Assembly (NCBI RefSeq): GCF_003076595.1
Contig: NZ_CP025785.1
Location: 66,454-130,453, forward strand
Length of the DNA stretch: 64,000 bases
From: Candidatus Borreliella tachyglossi
Lineage (GTDB): Bacteria; Spirochaetota; Spirochaetia; Borreliales; Borreliaceae
Direction of reading: 5' to 3'
Below are positions 29,719 to 40,798 of this stretch, piece by piece (the first letter of the stretch is position 1; each line of letters begins with the position of its first letter). The notes under the pieces are model-generated. The model was given only the letters and a program-made list of their open reading frames with translations, did not search any database and had not been told where the DNA came from. The translations under genes and the position numbers were made by a program.

Positions 29719-32076
29719 TTAAATTTCTACTATTGTTTTTCCAGCTCCCCCACTACTTGGATGAGCAAAATAATACTTCTTAACAAATTTTAAACTTGTA
29801 AGAAATTCATGAACCCCAGTCATCAGAAGACCTTCCCCTTTGCCATGAATTATCTCAAATTTACTAACATTCCTCAATAACATATTATCTATTTTCTTAC
29901 CTAAAAAGTCTATCGCCTCAGTCACTTTCATTCCCCTAATATCAACAGTGAGACTTAGTGAATCATCTTGACCGTCAAAAGAAAAACTAAAGTTTCTCTT
30001 TTGATCTCTCCTAGACTCCTTAATATTTAACACTTTCTCTAAATTAGAAGAAAAAACCGTAATATTAAAAGCACCTGTATTTACGACAAATCCCTTCTTA
30101 GTAATGCCCACTATTTCGCCTAACACATTTGAATTAGATACCCTAACTCTATCACCCACTTTAAGTTTAACCCTAGTGGCAATTTCTTGACTCAGCAATT
30201 CAATTTTAGTGGTCTTATCAACTATCTTCTCTGTAATGTTGGATATAAACTCTCTATTTTTATCTGTATAAACGTTTCCCTCTTTTATCTCTCTAACCAA
30301 ATTTTCTAAAGTTTTCCTTGAGCCTGCCAAAAATTCCTTTTGCTCATTTATAAGTTTTTCTTCTATTTGTTTCTCTTTAAGGACAAGATTCTCCCGAATA
30401 CTATCAATTTCAATCTCTTTAAGTTCAATAAGCTTACACTTATCTTTTAATTTCTTTTCAAGTAAATATATTTCTCTTTCCTTCTCTGAAAGTCTCTCCA
30501 ATATTTCATTAATTTCAGTTTTATTAGATGCATAAATCTCTTGTGCTCTAAATATTATAGCCGGATCAACAGAAGACTTCTCTGCAACACTAAAAGCAAA
30601 ACTATCGCCTGGAAGAGAAAATATTAAATTATAATTAGGCTCCATTTTCTCTAAATCCATCTGCATCGACGCATTAACAACGCACTCATGAGTGTATGCA
30701 AAATATTTCAATGCATTGTAATGAGTTGAAATGATTACACAAGCATTAACATCAATTAAATGCTCAAGAATAGCTATAGCTAGTGATTGTCCTTGTTCAA
30801 TATCAGTACCCGAACAAAATTCGTCAAATATTAAAAGACTATCTTTTGTTGAATGCTCTAGAATATAAGAAATATTACTCATATGACTTGAAAAAGTTGA
30901 AAGTGAATTTGTAATTGATTGCTCATCGCCGATATCAATGAAAATATTATCAAAAATCTTAAAAGTACTAGACTCATTAGCTGGAATGGGAATCCCAAAT
31001 TGAAACATCGTACTCAAGAGAGCAACAGTCTTCAAAGTTGCCGTCTTCCCCCCAGCATTAGGACCTGTAATAATTACAACTCGGTTTTCCAAAGCACAAA
31101 AACTTATCTCTTTAGCACAATGTATCAGAGGATGACGAGCATTTAAAATATTGAGTTTACTATCAATATTTGGAAATATCCCTTGAGTTTTTATTCCATA
31201 AATTGCCCTAGCTTTCAGAGAATCATAATATAAAAATTTATTATAAATACCTTTTAAGAGAATAATATGTTCACGAATCTTATCGGAAAGCTCTTGGAGA
31301 ATTTTTAACACTATGCGCGTCTTTTCAAAACTCAGAAAGCTTAACCTATTGTTTTCAGTAACTATTTCATTTGGTTCAATATAAAATGTTTCACCCGATG
31401 ATGAAATAGATATAATATTGCCCTTAATTTTATTTTTAAAGCTAGCTCTAAGTGCAATAGTGTATTTATCTGATTTATAATAAACAAGAGTAGATGTTAA
31501 ATATTCTGAATTTAAACCTATCATCCCTTTGATCTGCTTTTCAATTTTCTTATCTAAACTTTTAATTTCAAAATCAATCTCATCATATTCCTTGACAACA
31601 CCCCGTTTTATCTGAAATTCATCAATATCAATGTATTGACATAAAACCTCCAATAGATTCTTAAGACTTGGATCCAAGAATAATAAATCTTTTAAATCTG
31701 TAACGCCTCTAATTTTAAATTCATTTCTATCTAAAAAAGAATTTATCCTTGAAATTTCTTCTAGAAATAGAATAATATTTTTAAGTTCTTCAATAGAAAC
31801 TCTTGAATTCTCTTTAAGAAGTAAAACAATAGAATCATTGATACTCTCTAGATAAGAATTTGGATATGTATCATAAACCTCAATAAGATTTCTAAGTAAT
31901 TTAACAAAAAAACATATCCTATTAATTTCTTCCTCTGTTTTTAATATCCTTTGCGTCTTAAGAAGATTAATAGTATCTGGAATACTTACATAAGAAGTAA
32001 TTGAGGATAATATTTGATAAAAATCAATTTTTTTTAAATATTTATCTTGCATAAATTTTATATCTCTTAAGCTCAT
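29719..32076 (-). CDS. mutS2: MutS2 ATPase with Smr endonuclease domain
   Basis: The 785-residue protein has MutS-like core and lever domains (about 1-310). The ABC-type ATPase has Walker [13 protein letters not shown], signature STFSSHMSN, Walker [13 protein letters not shown] and STHYNALK. A coiled coil (510-600) and a C-terminal Smr domain (DIRGMK ... HGKGEG) follow. MutS2 acts on branched DNA and on collided ribosomes in other bacteria. M1 overlaps rsgA by 35 bases; Met9 (32052) would shorten the overlap to 11 bases, and neither has a clear ribosome site. Confidence 0.95.
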   Translation of the reverse strand: MSLRDIKFMQDKYLKKIDFYQILSSITSYVSIPDTINLLKTQRILKTEEEINRICFFVKLLRNLIEVYDTYPNSYLESINDSIVLLLKENSRVSIEELKNIILFLEEISRINSFLDRNEFKIRGVTDLKDLLFLDPSLKNLLEVLCQYIDIDEFQIKRGVVKEYDEIDFEIKSLDKKIEKQIKGMIGLNSEYLTSTLVYYKSDKYTIALRASFKNKIKGNIISISSSGETFYIEPNEIVTENNRLSFLSFEKTRIVLKILQELSDKIREHIILLKGIYNKFLYYDSLKARAIYGIKTQGIFPNIDSKLNILNARHPLIHCAKEISFCALENRVVIITGPNAGGKTATLKTVALLSTMFQFGIPIPANESSTFKIFDNIFIDIGDEQSITNSLSTFSSHMSNISYILEHSTKDSLLIFDEFCSGTDIEQGQSLAIAILEHLIDVNACVIISTHYNALKYFAYTHECVVNASMQMDLEKMEPNYNLIFSLPGDSFAFSVAEKSSVDPAIIFRAQEIYASNKTEINEILERLSEKEREIYLLEKKLKDKCKLIELKEIEIDSIRENLVLKEKQIEEKLINEQKEFLAGSRKTLENLVREIKEGNVYTDKNREFISNITEKIVDKTTKIELLSQEIATRVKLKVGDRVRVSNSNVLGEIVGITKKGFVVNTGAFNITVFSSNLEKVLNIKESRRDQKRNFSFSFDGQDDSLSLTVDIRGMKVTEAIDFLGKKIDNMLLRNVSKFEIIHGKGEGLLMTGVHEFLTSLKFVKKYYFAHPSSGGAGKTIVEI

Positions 32077-32965
32077 CTAAAATTTTTATATAACTTTTAT
32101 ATCTAACTTCTAAAACTTTAAATCCAATTTGGCTCATTATAAAACAACCTGGCTCATTTACATGTAAACAAGAATTAAATCTACATAAACCATTTAAACT
32201 CTGAAACTCTCTAAAGCAATATTTAAGCTCTAAGTAGTCTAAGGTTTCAATCCCAAATTCTTTTATTCCAGGAGTATCGATAATTATTCCACCCTCTGAA
32301 TGAAAAGCCACAGCATAAACCGTAGTATGTCTGCCTCGTGCATATTTATAAGATATTTCATTTATAGCCTGCGCTGCATTTAAATCAACCAAATTTATAA
32401 GTGAAGATTTTCCAACCCCAGATTGTCCAATAAAAGCAGTTCTTGAGTTTCTAATAATTGATTTTATTTCCTCAATTCCCTGAAGGGTGATAGCAGAAGT
32501 TTCAACAACCCTGTAGCCTAAATTCTCATAAACTTTACTAAAAGTTTCAACCCTAGCGCTTACGCCCTCATCAACCTTATTTATCACAATAATTGGAGTA
32601 ATTCCTTGATCCTCAGCAACTACTAATATCCTATCAATAAATGAATTTTTTATCTCGGGAAGACTAGCAGAACTAACGATTAAAACATTATCAATATTTG
32701 AAACAATTGCTTGTCTAAGATCAGCTTTTTTATTATAGCGCCAAAGAATATTCTTGCGTTCCAATCTTTCCTTAATATATACCTTGAACTCATCATATAT
32801 ATCACCTAAAACAAAATCACCAGATACCAAAGGATTGTACTCCTTATCTTGAGTAGTTAAAACCTTACCCTTAATAATCCCCTCATAAATTAAATTAGTA
32901 TTAACTTCGACAATAGCATAAATATTATTAATACCCCAGAGCACTTCAAATTTAAGGTCATTCAA
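32042..32965 (-). CDS. rsgA: Ribosome small-subunit GTPase RsgA
   Basis: A circularly permuted GTPase with an N-terminal OB fold (about 1-75). Motifs occur in the order NKVD (G4), [12 protein letters not shown] (G1), then [11 protein letters not shown] (G3). A C-terminal Zn site is formed by [14 protein letters not shown]. It checks late 30S assembly. It starts at TTG 32965 (AAGGAA upstream), which overlaps the murI stop; no ATG fits better. Confidence 0.95.
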   Translation of the reverse strand: MNDLKFEVLWGINNIYAIVEVNTNLIYEGIIKGKVLTTQDKEYNPLVSGDFVLGDIYDEFKVYIKERLERKNILWRYNKKADLRQAIVSNIDNVLIVSSASLPEIKNSFIDRILVVAEDQGITPIIVINKVDEGVSARVETFSKVYENLGYRVVETSAITLQGIEEIKSIIRNSRTAFIGQSGVGKSSLINLVDLNAAQAINEISYKYARGRHTTVYAVAFHSEGGIIIDTPGIKEFGIETLDYLELKYCFREFQSLNGLCRFNSCLHVNEPGCFIMSQIGFKVLEVRYKSYIKILDELKRYKIYAR

Positions 32966-33726
32966 TCAATTATTCCTTTGAAATGAAGGCCATATTTTCT
33001 ACAAAAATCTTTATAAAAGCATAAATTTTCACCTTTTGTTAAATAAAAGCAACGTGTAAATTCACTATCGCTACTACTTAAAGGCTTTAATGTCTTAGCA
33101 AACTCATTTGCTACAAGTGCACGATTTTCATAAACAGGAATCCCTAAAAAACTTTCAATCGTATCTTTAATATGCAAATAATGCGTACACCCTAAAAAAA
33201 CCACATCTCGTTTACTAGCCTCAACCTCTAATTTTAAGTAACTCAAATATCTAAATGCATCTTCCCTAAATCTATCCCCGTATTCTACAAAATTTACAAG
33301 CTCTTTTGTGGACTTCAAGATTAAATTGTTATGATACTTTATTTCTTTTTGAACAAATTCACTATTAATAGTAGCATCTGTTGCAATTAAAATAACCTTT
33401 TTACGTGCAAGCTCTGCCACTAAACTAACTGAAGGTAAAGTATATATTGTAGGAAAACCAAAACTTAACTTACCATATATGCTAACGGAAGCTGTATTGC
33501 AAGCAAAAACTATGGAAGAAATATTATAAATCTCTTCCAATTTTAGAACCAGTTCTAAAATCTCTCCTACAAGAAACTCTGAACTCTTCTCACCATAAGG
33601 AAAATTTTTATTATCCGCAATATAGACATAGTTTCTATTAGGCACCTTTTTACTTATACACTCAAAATAAGAAAGCCCACCAACACCTGAATCAAGAATA
33701 ACTACCACATCCTTTAAATTGCTCAT
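32962..33726 (-). CDS. murI: Glutamate racemase
   Basis: It makes D-glutamate for peptidoglycan. [12 protein letters not shown] (11-22) and the two catalytic Cys contexts, FACNTAS (Cys76) and LGCTHY, are present in the 254 residues, the usual length. It is the first gene of the murI-rsgA-mutS2 run. No Shine-Dalgarno is visible before the ATG; the sequence there is AAATTTT. Confidence 0.95.
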   Translation of the reverse strand: MSNLKDVVVILDSGVGGLSYFECISKKVPNRNYVYIADNKNFPYGEKSSEFLVGEILELVLKLEEIYNISSIVFACNTASVSIYGKLSFGFPTIYTLPSVSLVAELARKKVILIATDATINSEFVQKEIKYHNNLILKSTKELVNFVEYGDRFREDAFRYLSYLKLEVEASKRDVVFLGCTHYLHIKDTIESFLGIPVYENRALVANEFAKTLKPLSSSDSEFTRCFYLTKGENLCFYKDFCRKYGLHFKGIID

Positions 33727-33773
33727 AAAATTTGCTTAAATTTAAGTATAAATATTAATTTATTTTCTTTCAA

Positions 33774-33793
33774 TAATAGTGAAACTACTATTA
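33774..33793. repeat. Inverted repeat in the murI-asnS divergent region
   Basis: TAATAGT-GAAACT-ACTATTA is a 7-bp inverted repeat with a 6-base centre, about 30 bases upstream of the asnS -10 box. It could be an operator for either gene; nothing identifies the protein. Confidence 0.45.
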
Positions 33794-33824
33794 CCGCATA
33801 TGCTAAAACTACTCTATGTTAAGC

Positions 33825-33830
33825 TATAAT
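33825..33830 (+). promoter_or_regulatory. asnS -10 box
   Basis: A perfect TATAAT sits 29 bases before ATG 33860. It allows a leader of about 22 bases that keeps the GAGGG ribosome site, which argues against the upstream ATG at 33842. Confidence 0.6.
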
Positions 33831-33859
33831 TATTATAAATTATGGTTACAGAGGGAAAT

Positions 33860-35245
33860 ATGTATAAAACGATCAAAGAAATTCTCCAAAACCCTACGCT
33901 AGGGAGTGAAATAACAGTAAAGGGATGGATTAGAACAAAACGTAGTAATGGTAAAATTTCGTTTGTAGAAATTAATGACGGTTCAAATATAAAAGGAATT
34001 CAAGCAGTAATTAATGAGGAGGATCCTAACTTTCAAGAAATCGAACTTAAAAAGTTTACAACAGGCGCCAGCATATCTTTAACGGGAATCTTAATTTTAA
34101 GCCCCGCTAAAGGACAAACTCATGAAATCAAAACAACAAGTTTCAACATAATTGGAGAAGTGAATCAGGAAACATATCCTTTACAAAAGAAAAGGCACAC
34201 CTTTGAATTCTTAAGAGAAATTCCTCATTTAAGAATACGTACCAACACATTTGGAGCTGTTTTCAGAGTGAGAAATCAAATTTCTTACAAAATTCATGAA
34301 TATTTCCAAAAAAATGGTTTTATATATATTAATACCCCAATCATTACATCAAACGATGGGGAGGGAGCCGGTGAAATATTTCGTGTCTCCACTCTAGATC
34401 TGGACAGTATTTCAAGGGAAAAAAAAGTTAACTTTAAAGACGATTTTTTTGGTAAGGAAGCATTTCTTGCTGTTACCGGTCAACTACATGGTGAAGCCTA
34501 TGCAATGGCTTTATCAAAAATATATACATTTGGACCAACATTTAGAGCAGAAAATTCTAACACCACACGCCATGCCTCAGAGTTTTGGATGGTTGAACCT
34601 GAAGTTGCATTCTTCACACTTGAAGATAATATCAAATTAGCGGAAAATTTCCTTAAATATATTCTAAGCAATGTCTTAAATGATTGTAGTCAAGACATGG
34701 AATTTTTTGAAAATTTCATTGAAAAGGGTGTAATCAAAAAAATTGAAGATGTAATAAACTCAAAATTTGAAGTTATTACCTATACTCAAGCTATTAAAAT
34801 ACTTGAAAATACGGACAAGTCATTTGAAATAAATCCTTGCTGGGGAATGGACTTACAAACAGAGCATGAAAGATACTTAACAGAAGAAGTTTTTCAAAAA
34901 CCTACGATAGTTATTGACTATCCAAAGGAATTTAAAGCATTTTATATGAAAATGAATGAAGATAATAAAACTGTTAAAGGAATGGACATCCTAGTACCTC
35001 GCATCGGTGAAATCATTGGGGGTAGTGAAAGAGAAGACAATCTAGACAAATTGAATAAAAGAATAAAAGAGCTAAATTTAGATGTGAAAACTCTAAATTG
35101 GTACTTAGATTTAAGGAGATTTGGATCAACACCTCATGCTGGGTTTGGGCTTGGGCTTGAAAGATTAATACAGTATGTTACAGGGATGGCTAATATTAGG
35201 GATGTAATACCATTCCCAAGAACTCCTAGCAATCTTTACTTTTAA
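33860..35245 (+). CDS. asnS: Asparaginyl-tRNA synthetase
   Basis: This class II synthetase has an N-terminal OB anticodon-binding domain (about 15-115). Motif 2 (FRAENSNTTRHASEFWMVEPE) and motif 3 (GFGLGLERLIQYVTG) are followed by IRDVIPFPRTP, the Asn rather than Asp signature. The in-frame ATG at 33842 is rejected because GAGGG lies five bases before ATG 33860 (461 residues) and the promoter leaves too little leader for 33842. Confidence 0.95.
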   Translation: MYKTIKEILQNPTLGSEITVKGWIRTKRSNGKISFVEINDGSNIKGIQAVINEEDPNFQEIELKKFTTGASISLTGILILSPAKGQTHEIKTTSFNIIGEVNQETYPLQKKRHTFEFLREIPHLRIRTNTFGAVFRVRNQISYKIHEYFQKNGFIYINTPIITSNDGEGAGEIFRVSTLDLDSISREKKVNFKDDFFGKEAFLAVTGQLHGEAYAMALSKIYTFGPTFRAENSNTTRHASEFWMVEPEVAFFTLEDNIKLAENFLKYILSNVLNDCSQDMEFFENFIEKGVIKKIEDVINSKFEVITYTQAIKILENTDKSFEINPCWGMDLQTEHERYLTEEVFQKPTIVIDYPKEFKAFYMKMNEDNKTVKGMDILVPRIGEIIGGSEREDNLDKLNKRIKELNLDVKTLNWYLDLRRFGSTPHAGFGLGLERLIQYVTGMANIRDVIPFPRTPSNLYF

Positions 35246-35263
35246 AGAGTCAGGAGAAAAAAC

Positions 35264-35848
35264 TTGAAAATAAAAATTTTATGTACAATATTATTAATAA
35301 TATCAACCGTAATGTTGTTCTCAGATGAATATACAAACAACACCTTCAAACTATCTTCAAATGTAGAAGAAGAGATCATAGGTACAAAATTAAAACATAA
35401 ATATAAGAAAGATGCAACTAGTATTAACCAATCAAATGAAATAAGATATCCAGAAACACAAAAAGCTTACCATTATGACATTACAGATACAAAAGACAGT
35501 ATCCTCGCAGCTAGAAAACACTCAACCTGCAAAAAGAAAATTATAGGAACGCCTACAAATAATCCCATAGAAATAAGGGAATCCGGCAAAGTACAATATC
35601 CTTATGACAAAGTCAACACGCAAACATCAAAGTCAGATAACAGTATATGGTATAACATCAAAGTCTATCCAAATCACAAAAAGGATAAATTTAAAAAAAT
35701 AAAAACAATTAATGAAGTGAATGTACAAATAGAAAAAGATTTTGCCCTAATTGGCCCAGTTTTAGAAGACAATTTAGGAACAATAACAAAAATATTAGCA
35801 ATAAAAGGATATAATTCATTAGAATATATAAAAATCAAACAAAATTAA
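35264..35848 (+). CDS. Small exported protein of unknown function
   Basis: The 194 residues start at TTG 35264 with AGGAG ten bases upstream. A signal peptide (MKIKILCTILLIISTVMLFS) is followed by a Lys/Asn/Thr-rich polar mature part with two similar short stretches (SNEIRYPETQKAYHYD and PIEIRESGKVQYPYDK), possibly an internal duplication. It follows asnS by 18 bases and overlaps the end of the convergent phosphoribosyltransferase by 4 bases. No family is recognised; position of BB0102. Confidence 0.75.
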   Translation: MKIKILCTILLIISTVMLFSDEYTNNTFKLSSNVEEEIIGTKLKHKYKKDATSINQSNEIRYPETQKAYHYDITDTKDSILAARKHSTCKKKIIGTPTNNPIEIRESGKVQYPYDKVNTQTSKSDNSIWYNIKVYPNHKKDKFKKIKTINEVNVQIEKDFALIGPVLEDNLGTITKILAIKGYNSLEYIKIKQN

Positions 35849-36432
35849 AGTTTTTTTGATAAAAATTTCAAAATATCTCTCAATTCATCATCTATATTTT
35901 CAAAACTCAATTTATATTCATCTTCTGATACGCCTGTTAACTCATGATTATTGTAATGAATCCACATATTTGAATCTTGTCCTGAATGTTTATTAACATA
36001 ATAATCGGGCTTATATTGCGTACAGCCTCGCTCCTTATAGTCATGAACAGCAATCTTAACATTTTGACTATCGATTCCGCTTTTTAAAACCTCTTCTTTC
36101 AAATAAATAATTGTACGCCCAGTATCAAAAACATCATCTATAAACAACACATTATCCCCCGCTCTTAAATATTTAGGATCATAAGTCCATCCATCTATCA
36201 TTATCTTCTTTTGAAGATTAGAAATATCATAAGATCTTGCAACAACAGCAGCATAAAGAAGCGGTTTTTCTATCTTAACAAACTTAAAGAACTCACTAAT
36301 AATATTACCAAGATAAGCTCCCCCCCTTAAACAAACATAAATGATATCAGGAATAAATCCTTCTTTATAAATCTTGTAAGCAAGCTTGAATCCATTTACC
36401 CTTATTACCTCATAAGAAATGAATTTTTTCAT
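35845..36432 (-). CDS. Purine-type phosphoribosyltransferase
   Basis: The 195 residues have the type I PRPP motif VLFIDDVFDTGRTI and an upstream YVCLRGGAYLGNII loop, the hypoxanthine/xanthine-guanine transferase pattern. The C-terminal acidic tail is unlike the classic HPRT hood. Borrelia cannot make purines, so a salvage enzyme makes sense, but the base it uses cannot be read from sequence. Two inverted repeats lie upstream. Confidence 0.8.
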   Translation of the reverse strand: MKKFISYEVIRVNGFKLAYKIYKEGFIPDIIYVCLRGGAYLGNIISEFFKFVKIEKPLLYAAVVARSYDISNLQKKIMIDGWTYDPKYLRAGDNVLFIDDVFDTGRTIIYLKEEVLKSGIDSQNVKIAVHDYKERGCTQYKPDYYVNKHSGQDSNMWIHYNNHELTGVSEDEYKLSFENIDDELRDILKFLSKKL

Positions 36433-36468
36433 AAGTATAATACCCCCAAGTATATAAAACTAGCATTT

Positions 36469-36487
36469 ACTAAAAATCATTTTTAGT
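36469..36487. repeat. 19-bp palindrome upstream of the phosphoribosyltransferase gene
   Basis: ACTAAAAAT-C-ATTTTTAGT is a perfect 9-bp inverted repeat about 37 bases upstream of the minus-strand ATG 36432, at promoter distance. It is a good operator shape; the binder is unknown. Confidence 0.5.
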
Positions 36488-36494
36488 CAATTAC

Positions 36495-36522
36495 TATTGA
36501 AAGAGCATTATGCCTTTCAATA
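36495..36522. repeat. 13-bp hairpin with single-A bulge
   Basis: TATTGAAAG(A)GCAT pairs with ATGCCTTTCAATA around a one-base loop. Neither strand has a following T run, so it is not a clear terminator. Confidence 0.5.
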
Positions 36523-36837
36523 CTCTAATTCTTAAATAAATATCTCTAATAAAGCCAACTGCTTCTAATATTATTATCAAAAGCATCTAAGCCCATCCAT
36601 CTAAATTAATCTGATGAAACTTCAAATCAAAAATCAAGCTTAAAACTTTACAAATATATTCAATAGCATTATAGCACTTTTTCTAAATCCCTCAATATAA
36701 ACATTTAAAAACTAAAAAAATACAACTCATTTAATCTCTTTCGCTAAATTGTATCAAACAATCTTTTAAAATAATTTAACTATACCCTAAATTGAGAAAC
36801 TTAAAAAAGTTATAAATAACTTAACCAAAACACCAGA

Positions 36838-36866
36838 TAGGCTTAAAGATGAGCTCTTTAAGCCTA
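36838..36866 (-). terminator. Probable htrA terminator hairpin
   Basis: TAGGCTTAAAG and CTTTAAGCCTA form an 11-bp stem with a 7-base loop, 24 bases after the htrA stop on the minus strand. The downstream side is only moderately T-rich, so efficiency is uncertain. Confidence 0.55.
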
Positions 36867-36889
36867 CTATATTAAAATAAAGTTTATTG

Positions 36890-38317
36890 TTAAAAAGACA
36901 CTTTAAAAGTTTTACCACCCCTTAAAATGCCGTAAGTATTCTTTCCAAATTCAATAGCATCATAAAAATCTCTTAAATTTGTAACACTCTTTGAATTAAC
37001 AGTAGTAATTATATCCCCTGTTGCAATCTTGGCATTCTTCCCTAAACTTTTTTCAACGCTATCAACAACAACCCCATTAATCCAATTTTTCAAAGAAAGG
37101 TAGGCCCTAACCTCATTGGTTAATGGATAAACAATAAACCCTGGCATCAATTTCCCGCCTGATACAATTTCCTTATCATCGGGTCTAACAGCAAGTTCAA
37201 CTTCAATGTTCTTCTTCTCTTTTCCTCTTAAAATCTCAATCTCAATCTTCTCGCCCGCATAGAAATCATTAATATAACGAGTAACATCATGGACAATATT
37301 CATTGAAACCCCATTTACCTTACTAACTATATCACCTGCTTTAATTCCTGTCTTTAAAGCAGGTGATCCTGCATAGACATTTGCAATCAATGCTGATGAG
37401 ACAGAATCATCCTCATATCCTAAGCTTTTAAGAACTTCAAGATCCTTATCTTTCGTAGGATAGAAAGATATTCCAAGCCAAGCTGATTCAATCTTTTTAC
37501 CACTAATAAAAGCCTCTACAATACTCTTAGCGTTATTAATAGGAATAGCAAATCCAAGTCCAACATTACCCCCAGAAGGCGAAGATATCCAAGTATTTAT
37601 CCCAATAACTTCCCCTCTAATATTTACAAGCGGACCCCCAGAATTACCACGATTAATAGCTGCATCTGTCTGGATAAATAAATTTCTTGCCTGCAAATTA
37701 GGATTTGCTGAACGATGAAGACCACTTATAATACCCGCTGTTACTGTAAAGCTAAAATGGTGAGGATTTCCAACAGCTATAACCCAATCCCCTATCTCAA
37801 GGATGTCACTATCTCCAAGTTCAGCTATTTTAATGTTCACATCATTAGCCTCAAAGCTAATGAGTGCAATATCTTTTTTATCATCCTTACCTACCAACTT
37901 TGCTTTATAAGTTTTATTACCATAAGTCCCAATTTCAAATTCAATAGCCTTATCTACAACATGACTATTTGTAAGAGCATAAAATAAATTTGACTTCTTA
38001 GAATCTTTCCCAATAACTATTCCAGAACCAACCCATTTAGCTTTTCTCTCAGTATTCAATCCTGGAATATCAAAAAAGAAAAAATGCAAAGGATCTCTCT
38101 CCTTAACTACTCCAGTAGCATAAACCTCCACAGTTGACGGTAAAATTTTCTTAGATGCCTTTCTAAAAGAATTTTGAAGAGATTGTAAATCATCACCTTT
38201 CTCTTGTGCAAAAACAATAGTATTCTTATCAGGCCTTAAATAGTGTATTCCAATAAAAAATCCAATAACCAAAGCTAACAAGCTAACAAAAAATACAGAA
38301 AAAAAACTTTTCTTCAC
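36890..38317 (-). CDS. htrA: HtrA/DegP-type periplasmic serine protease
   Basis: The protein has an N-terminal signal/anchor ([20 protein letters not shown]). The trypsin-like domain has His (TNSHVVDKA), Asp (KKDIALISF) and Ser (RGNSGGPLV), followed by two PDZ domains (about 285-375 and 395-470). It degrades misfolded envelope proteins. I set the start at GTG 38317 (MKKSFFS, 475 residues) because GGAGG sits eight bases before it. The upstream TTG 38341 and ATG 38332 have no ribosome site and the latter overlaps this one. Confidence 0.94.
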   Translation of the reverse strand: MKKSFFSVFFVSLLALVIGFFIGIHYLRPDKNTIVFAQEKGDDLQSLQNSFRKASKKILPSTVEVYATGVVKERDPLHFFFFDIPGLNTERKAKWVGSGIVIGKDSKKSNLFYALTNSHVVDKAIEFEIGTYGNKTYKAKLVGKDDKKDIALISFEANDVNIKIAELGDSDILEIGDWVIAVGNPHHFSFTVTAGIISGLHRSANPNLQARNLFIQTDAAINRGNSGGPLVNIRGEVIGINTWISSPSGGNVGLGFAIPINNAKSIVEAFISGKKIESAWLGISFYPTKDKDLEVLKSLGYEDDSVSSALIANVYAGSPALKTGIKAGDIVSKVNGVSMNIVHDVTRYINDFYAGEKIEIEILRGKEKKNIEVELAVRPDDKEIVSGGKLMPGFIVYPLTNEVRAYLSLKNWINGVVVDSVEKSLGKNAKIATGDIITTVNSKSVTNLRDFYDAIEFGKNTYGILRGGKTFKVSF

Positions 38318-38376
38318 CTTAAACACCTCCATAATATTCAACCAAACCTTTTAAATAAATACTTATCTAATATCTA

Positions 38377-39132
38377 TTAAATCTCACTTAAAATTAAAGG
38401 AAGACCATCAACGACAGCAACAGTATGCTCAAAATGAGCAGAACAACTCAAATCAGATGAAAAAACAGTCCAACCATCACTCTTAATAGAAACTTTATGT
38501 CCCTTTAAGTTGACCATCGGTTCAATTGCTAAAACCATGCCTTCCTGAATCCGTATATTATTTAAAAAAGGAGCATAATAATTGGGAACATTTGGCTCCT
38601 CATGCAAAGCAAAACCAACGCCATGCCCTGTATAATCTCTAACTATCCCAAAGCCAAATGGTTTGATATAATTTTCTATAGCTCTTGAGATATCTAAAAC
38701 TCGATTGCCAACCTTCATAGCAGAAATTCCCCTATAAAGAGATGCCTCTGTCACTTCTAATAATTTATTAATCTCAGGACTTACATTACCCACTCTAAAA
38801 GTCTTAGCCATATCACTATAAAACCCATCTAAAACAACCCCGCAATCTATACTAATAACATCACCATCTCTCAGCCTCCTTGCACTAGGAACCCCATGAA
38901 TAACCTCCTCATTTACAGAAGCACAAATAGTACCCTTAAATCCATTATAGCCTTTAAAAGCAGCCTTGGCTCCATTTTTAACAATAAAATCGCTAGCAAT
39001 AAGATCAAGCTCTTTAGTGCTAATCCCAGGGGCAACACTCTTTTCAACTTCTGTAAGTGTTTGAGCCAAAAGACTCGCAGATGCCTTAATTTTATTAATA
39101 TCCTCTCTAGACTTTAACTGTAAATTAGCCAA
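38377..39132 (-). CDS. map: Methionine aminopeptidase
   Basis: A type I enzyme of 251 residues. Metal ligands are visible in SIDCGVVLDGFYSDMA (two Asp), GHGVGFALHEEPN (His) and AIEP (Glu), and the substrate His in VIHGVP. It removes the initiator Met. The start is TTG 39132, with AAGGAAG upstream; there is no better ATG. It precedes htrA on the same strand by 59 bases. Confidence 0.96.
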   Translation of the reverse strand: MANLQLKSREDINKIKASASLLAQTLTEVEKSVAPGISTKELDLIASDFIVKNGAKAAFKGYNGFKGTICASVNEEVIHGVPSARRLRDGDVISIDCGVVLDGFYSDMAKTFRVGNVSPEINKLLEVTEASLYRGISAMKVGNRVLDISRAIENYIKPFGFGIVRDYTGHGVGFALHEEPNVPNYYAPFLNNIRIQEGMVLAIEPMVNLKGHKVSIKSDGWTVFSSDLSCSAHFEHTVAVVDGLPLILSEI

Positions 39133-39136
39133 AAAT

Positions 39137-40798
39137 TCACTTCCTTTCTTTGAGTATGTCTATCATATTCATATAAAGCTTACCCTCATTGGTTTCGTAA
39201 AAAGAATTAGAAATCAAAATATCTTCCCGACCCTTTTCAAATTCACCTAAATAAAGATAATTAACCCCTCTTTTTAAATAAATTTTTGCTACATTTTCAC
39301 ACTCTTCTAAAGTAATTTGACTCTTATCAGAGAGATTAAAAGGCAAAAAAGAAACTGCTGAATTAAAATATTCTTCAGATTTTTTATAATCTTTTTGATA
39401 AAATTTTAAAACCCCAAGATTATAATAAACACCATACAAATACTTACTTGTTTGATTTTCAAAAATTACCTTTTCGGAAACAGTTAATTCCCTCTTAAGA
39501 AAATAATAATAAAATTTATAAAAATAATACCAATCATATCCCTTATCAACAGGATTGTAAATCTTGAAAAACAAATCTAAATCTCTTAGATCGGAATAAA
39601 GAAGTAAATTCCAACTCAAAAGCTGAGCAATATCAATGCTGTAATTTGACCTATAGAACAAGCGCCATAAAAAGGACTTCTTAGCTTCATACTCAAAATT
39701 AGAATAATTTAACACAAAGTAAAGCTTAAAAAATAAAGGATCGTCTTTATACTTTTTCGTAATCTCATTTGCATTAAAATAATCATTATCTTCGAAATAA
39801 GTATTAGCTAAATAATAACTCATCATTTTATTATCTTTAAATTTTTCATTAGCCTTATTTAAATAAGCAATAGCTCGCTTAAGATCTCGTTCCTTCTTAG
39901 CAATAAATGCCAGACCAAGATAAATTATCATACTGTAATCAGGAAAATTAGCATAAATTTTTAAATATTCCCTCTTAGCATTATGAATGTCGCCCTTTTT
40001 CAGATAGGCATCTGCTAACAAAAGCATTAAGCTTGGTTCATTATTATCATTAATAAGATTAAGGTTGGCAATGACAAAATCCAAATTATCAAGTCCATAA
40101 GAGATATAAGCAAGCTCCCTAGCAAAATTTTTATCTTCTTTTATTTTCAAAAGTATTCTCTTAGCGGAATCTAAATCCTTTTTTTCTATATATAAAAGCA
40201 TTGCATTAACTAGAAATGCATTATTTTTAATACTCAAACCTATAGTCTCAAAGGTAAGAGCATCTCTTTCTCCATCTATCTTGATTAAAAAATCTTTAAC
40301 ACTACCCTTCAAGCCTTCATTTAAAGCTAAATTTTTAATAAAAGCCTCATGGTAGAGATGTTTATATTCCTCATGCCCTAAAAGATATTGCTTTGCAATA
40401 TCATAAGCCTCTAAGACCGAACCTACTTTCAGCTTTGAATATACCTCAAGTGCTCTAAGTTTTAAATTTCCTGGCAAACTCTTAATTCCCAATTCCAAAA
40501 TGTCTCTCATTAATAAATAATCTTTAAACTTATCAGAATAAAGTTTTGCCCTCTTAACAAGAGTAAGCCATTTAAATTCAGTATCAGCATAAGATGACGA
40601 AAATCTTATCACATTCTCAGCACTCTCCAAGTTATTTTCTAAAAGATAGTTATCAACTTCCACAATAAGTTCATTAAAATCTCTACCTCCCTTTAATATA
40701 TATAAAAAATATGGATTTGTGTTAAAATAGAAAACACCTGATAGAAGTATTATTATAAATAATAAACCAAATACCAATAACTTCTTATTTATTTTCAA
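39137..40798 (-). CDS. TPR-repeat protein with N-terminal anchor
   Basis: The 553-residue protein has one N-terminal hydrophobic segment (KLLVFGLLFIIILLSGVFYF) and then many TPR-like helix pairs, clearest at PSLMLLLADAYLKKGDIHNAKREYLKIY and GVYYNLGVLKFYQKDYKKSEEYFN (each cited in part). The TTG start at 40798 lies in the end of nusB (14-base overlap) with GGAGAG upstream. It is probably a periplasm-facing scaffold; the partner is unknown. Position of BB0106. Confidence 0.78.
   Translation of the reverse strand: MKINKKLLVFGLLFIIILLSGVFYFNTNPYFLYILKGGRDFNELIVEVDNYLLENNLESAENVIRFSSSYADTEFKWLTLVKRAKLYSDKFKDYLLMRDILELGIKSLPGNLKLRALEVYSKLKVGSVLEAYDIAKQYLLGHEEYKHLYHEAFIKNLALNEGLKGSVKDFLIKIDGERDALTFETIGLSIKNNAFLVNAMLLYIEKKDLDSAKRILLKIKEDKNFARELAYISYGLDNLDFVIANLNLINDNNEPSLMLLLADAYLKKGDIHNAKREYLKIYANFPDYSMIIYLGLAFIAKKERDLKRAIAYLNKANEKFKDNKMMSYYLANTYFEDNDYFNANEITKKYKDDPLFFKLYFVLNYSNFEYEAKKSFLWRLFYRSNYSIDIAQLLSWNLLLYSDLRDLDLFFKIYNPVDKGYDWYYFYKFYYYFLKRELTVSEKVIFENQTSKYLYGVYYNLGVLKFYQKDYKKSEEYFNSAVSFLPFNLSDKSQITLEECENVAKIYLKRGVNYLYLGEFEKGREDILISNSFYETNEGKLYMNMIDILKERK

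Larger units (their letters stand above)
36433..36889. other. 457-base intergenic region with three hairpins, no gene
   Basis: This lies between the phosphoribosyltransferase and htrA, both on the minus strand. I see no open frame of note and no gene remnant. It holds a 19-bp palindrome at 36469-36487, a 13-bp hairpin at 36495-36522 and a probable htrA terminator at 36838-36866. Confidence 0.7.
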
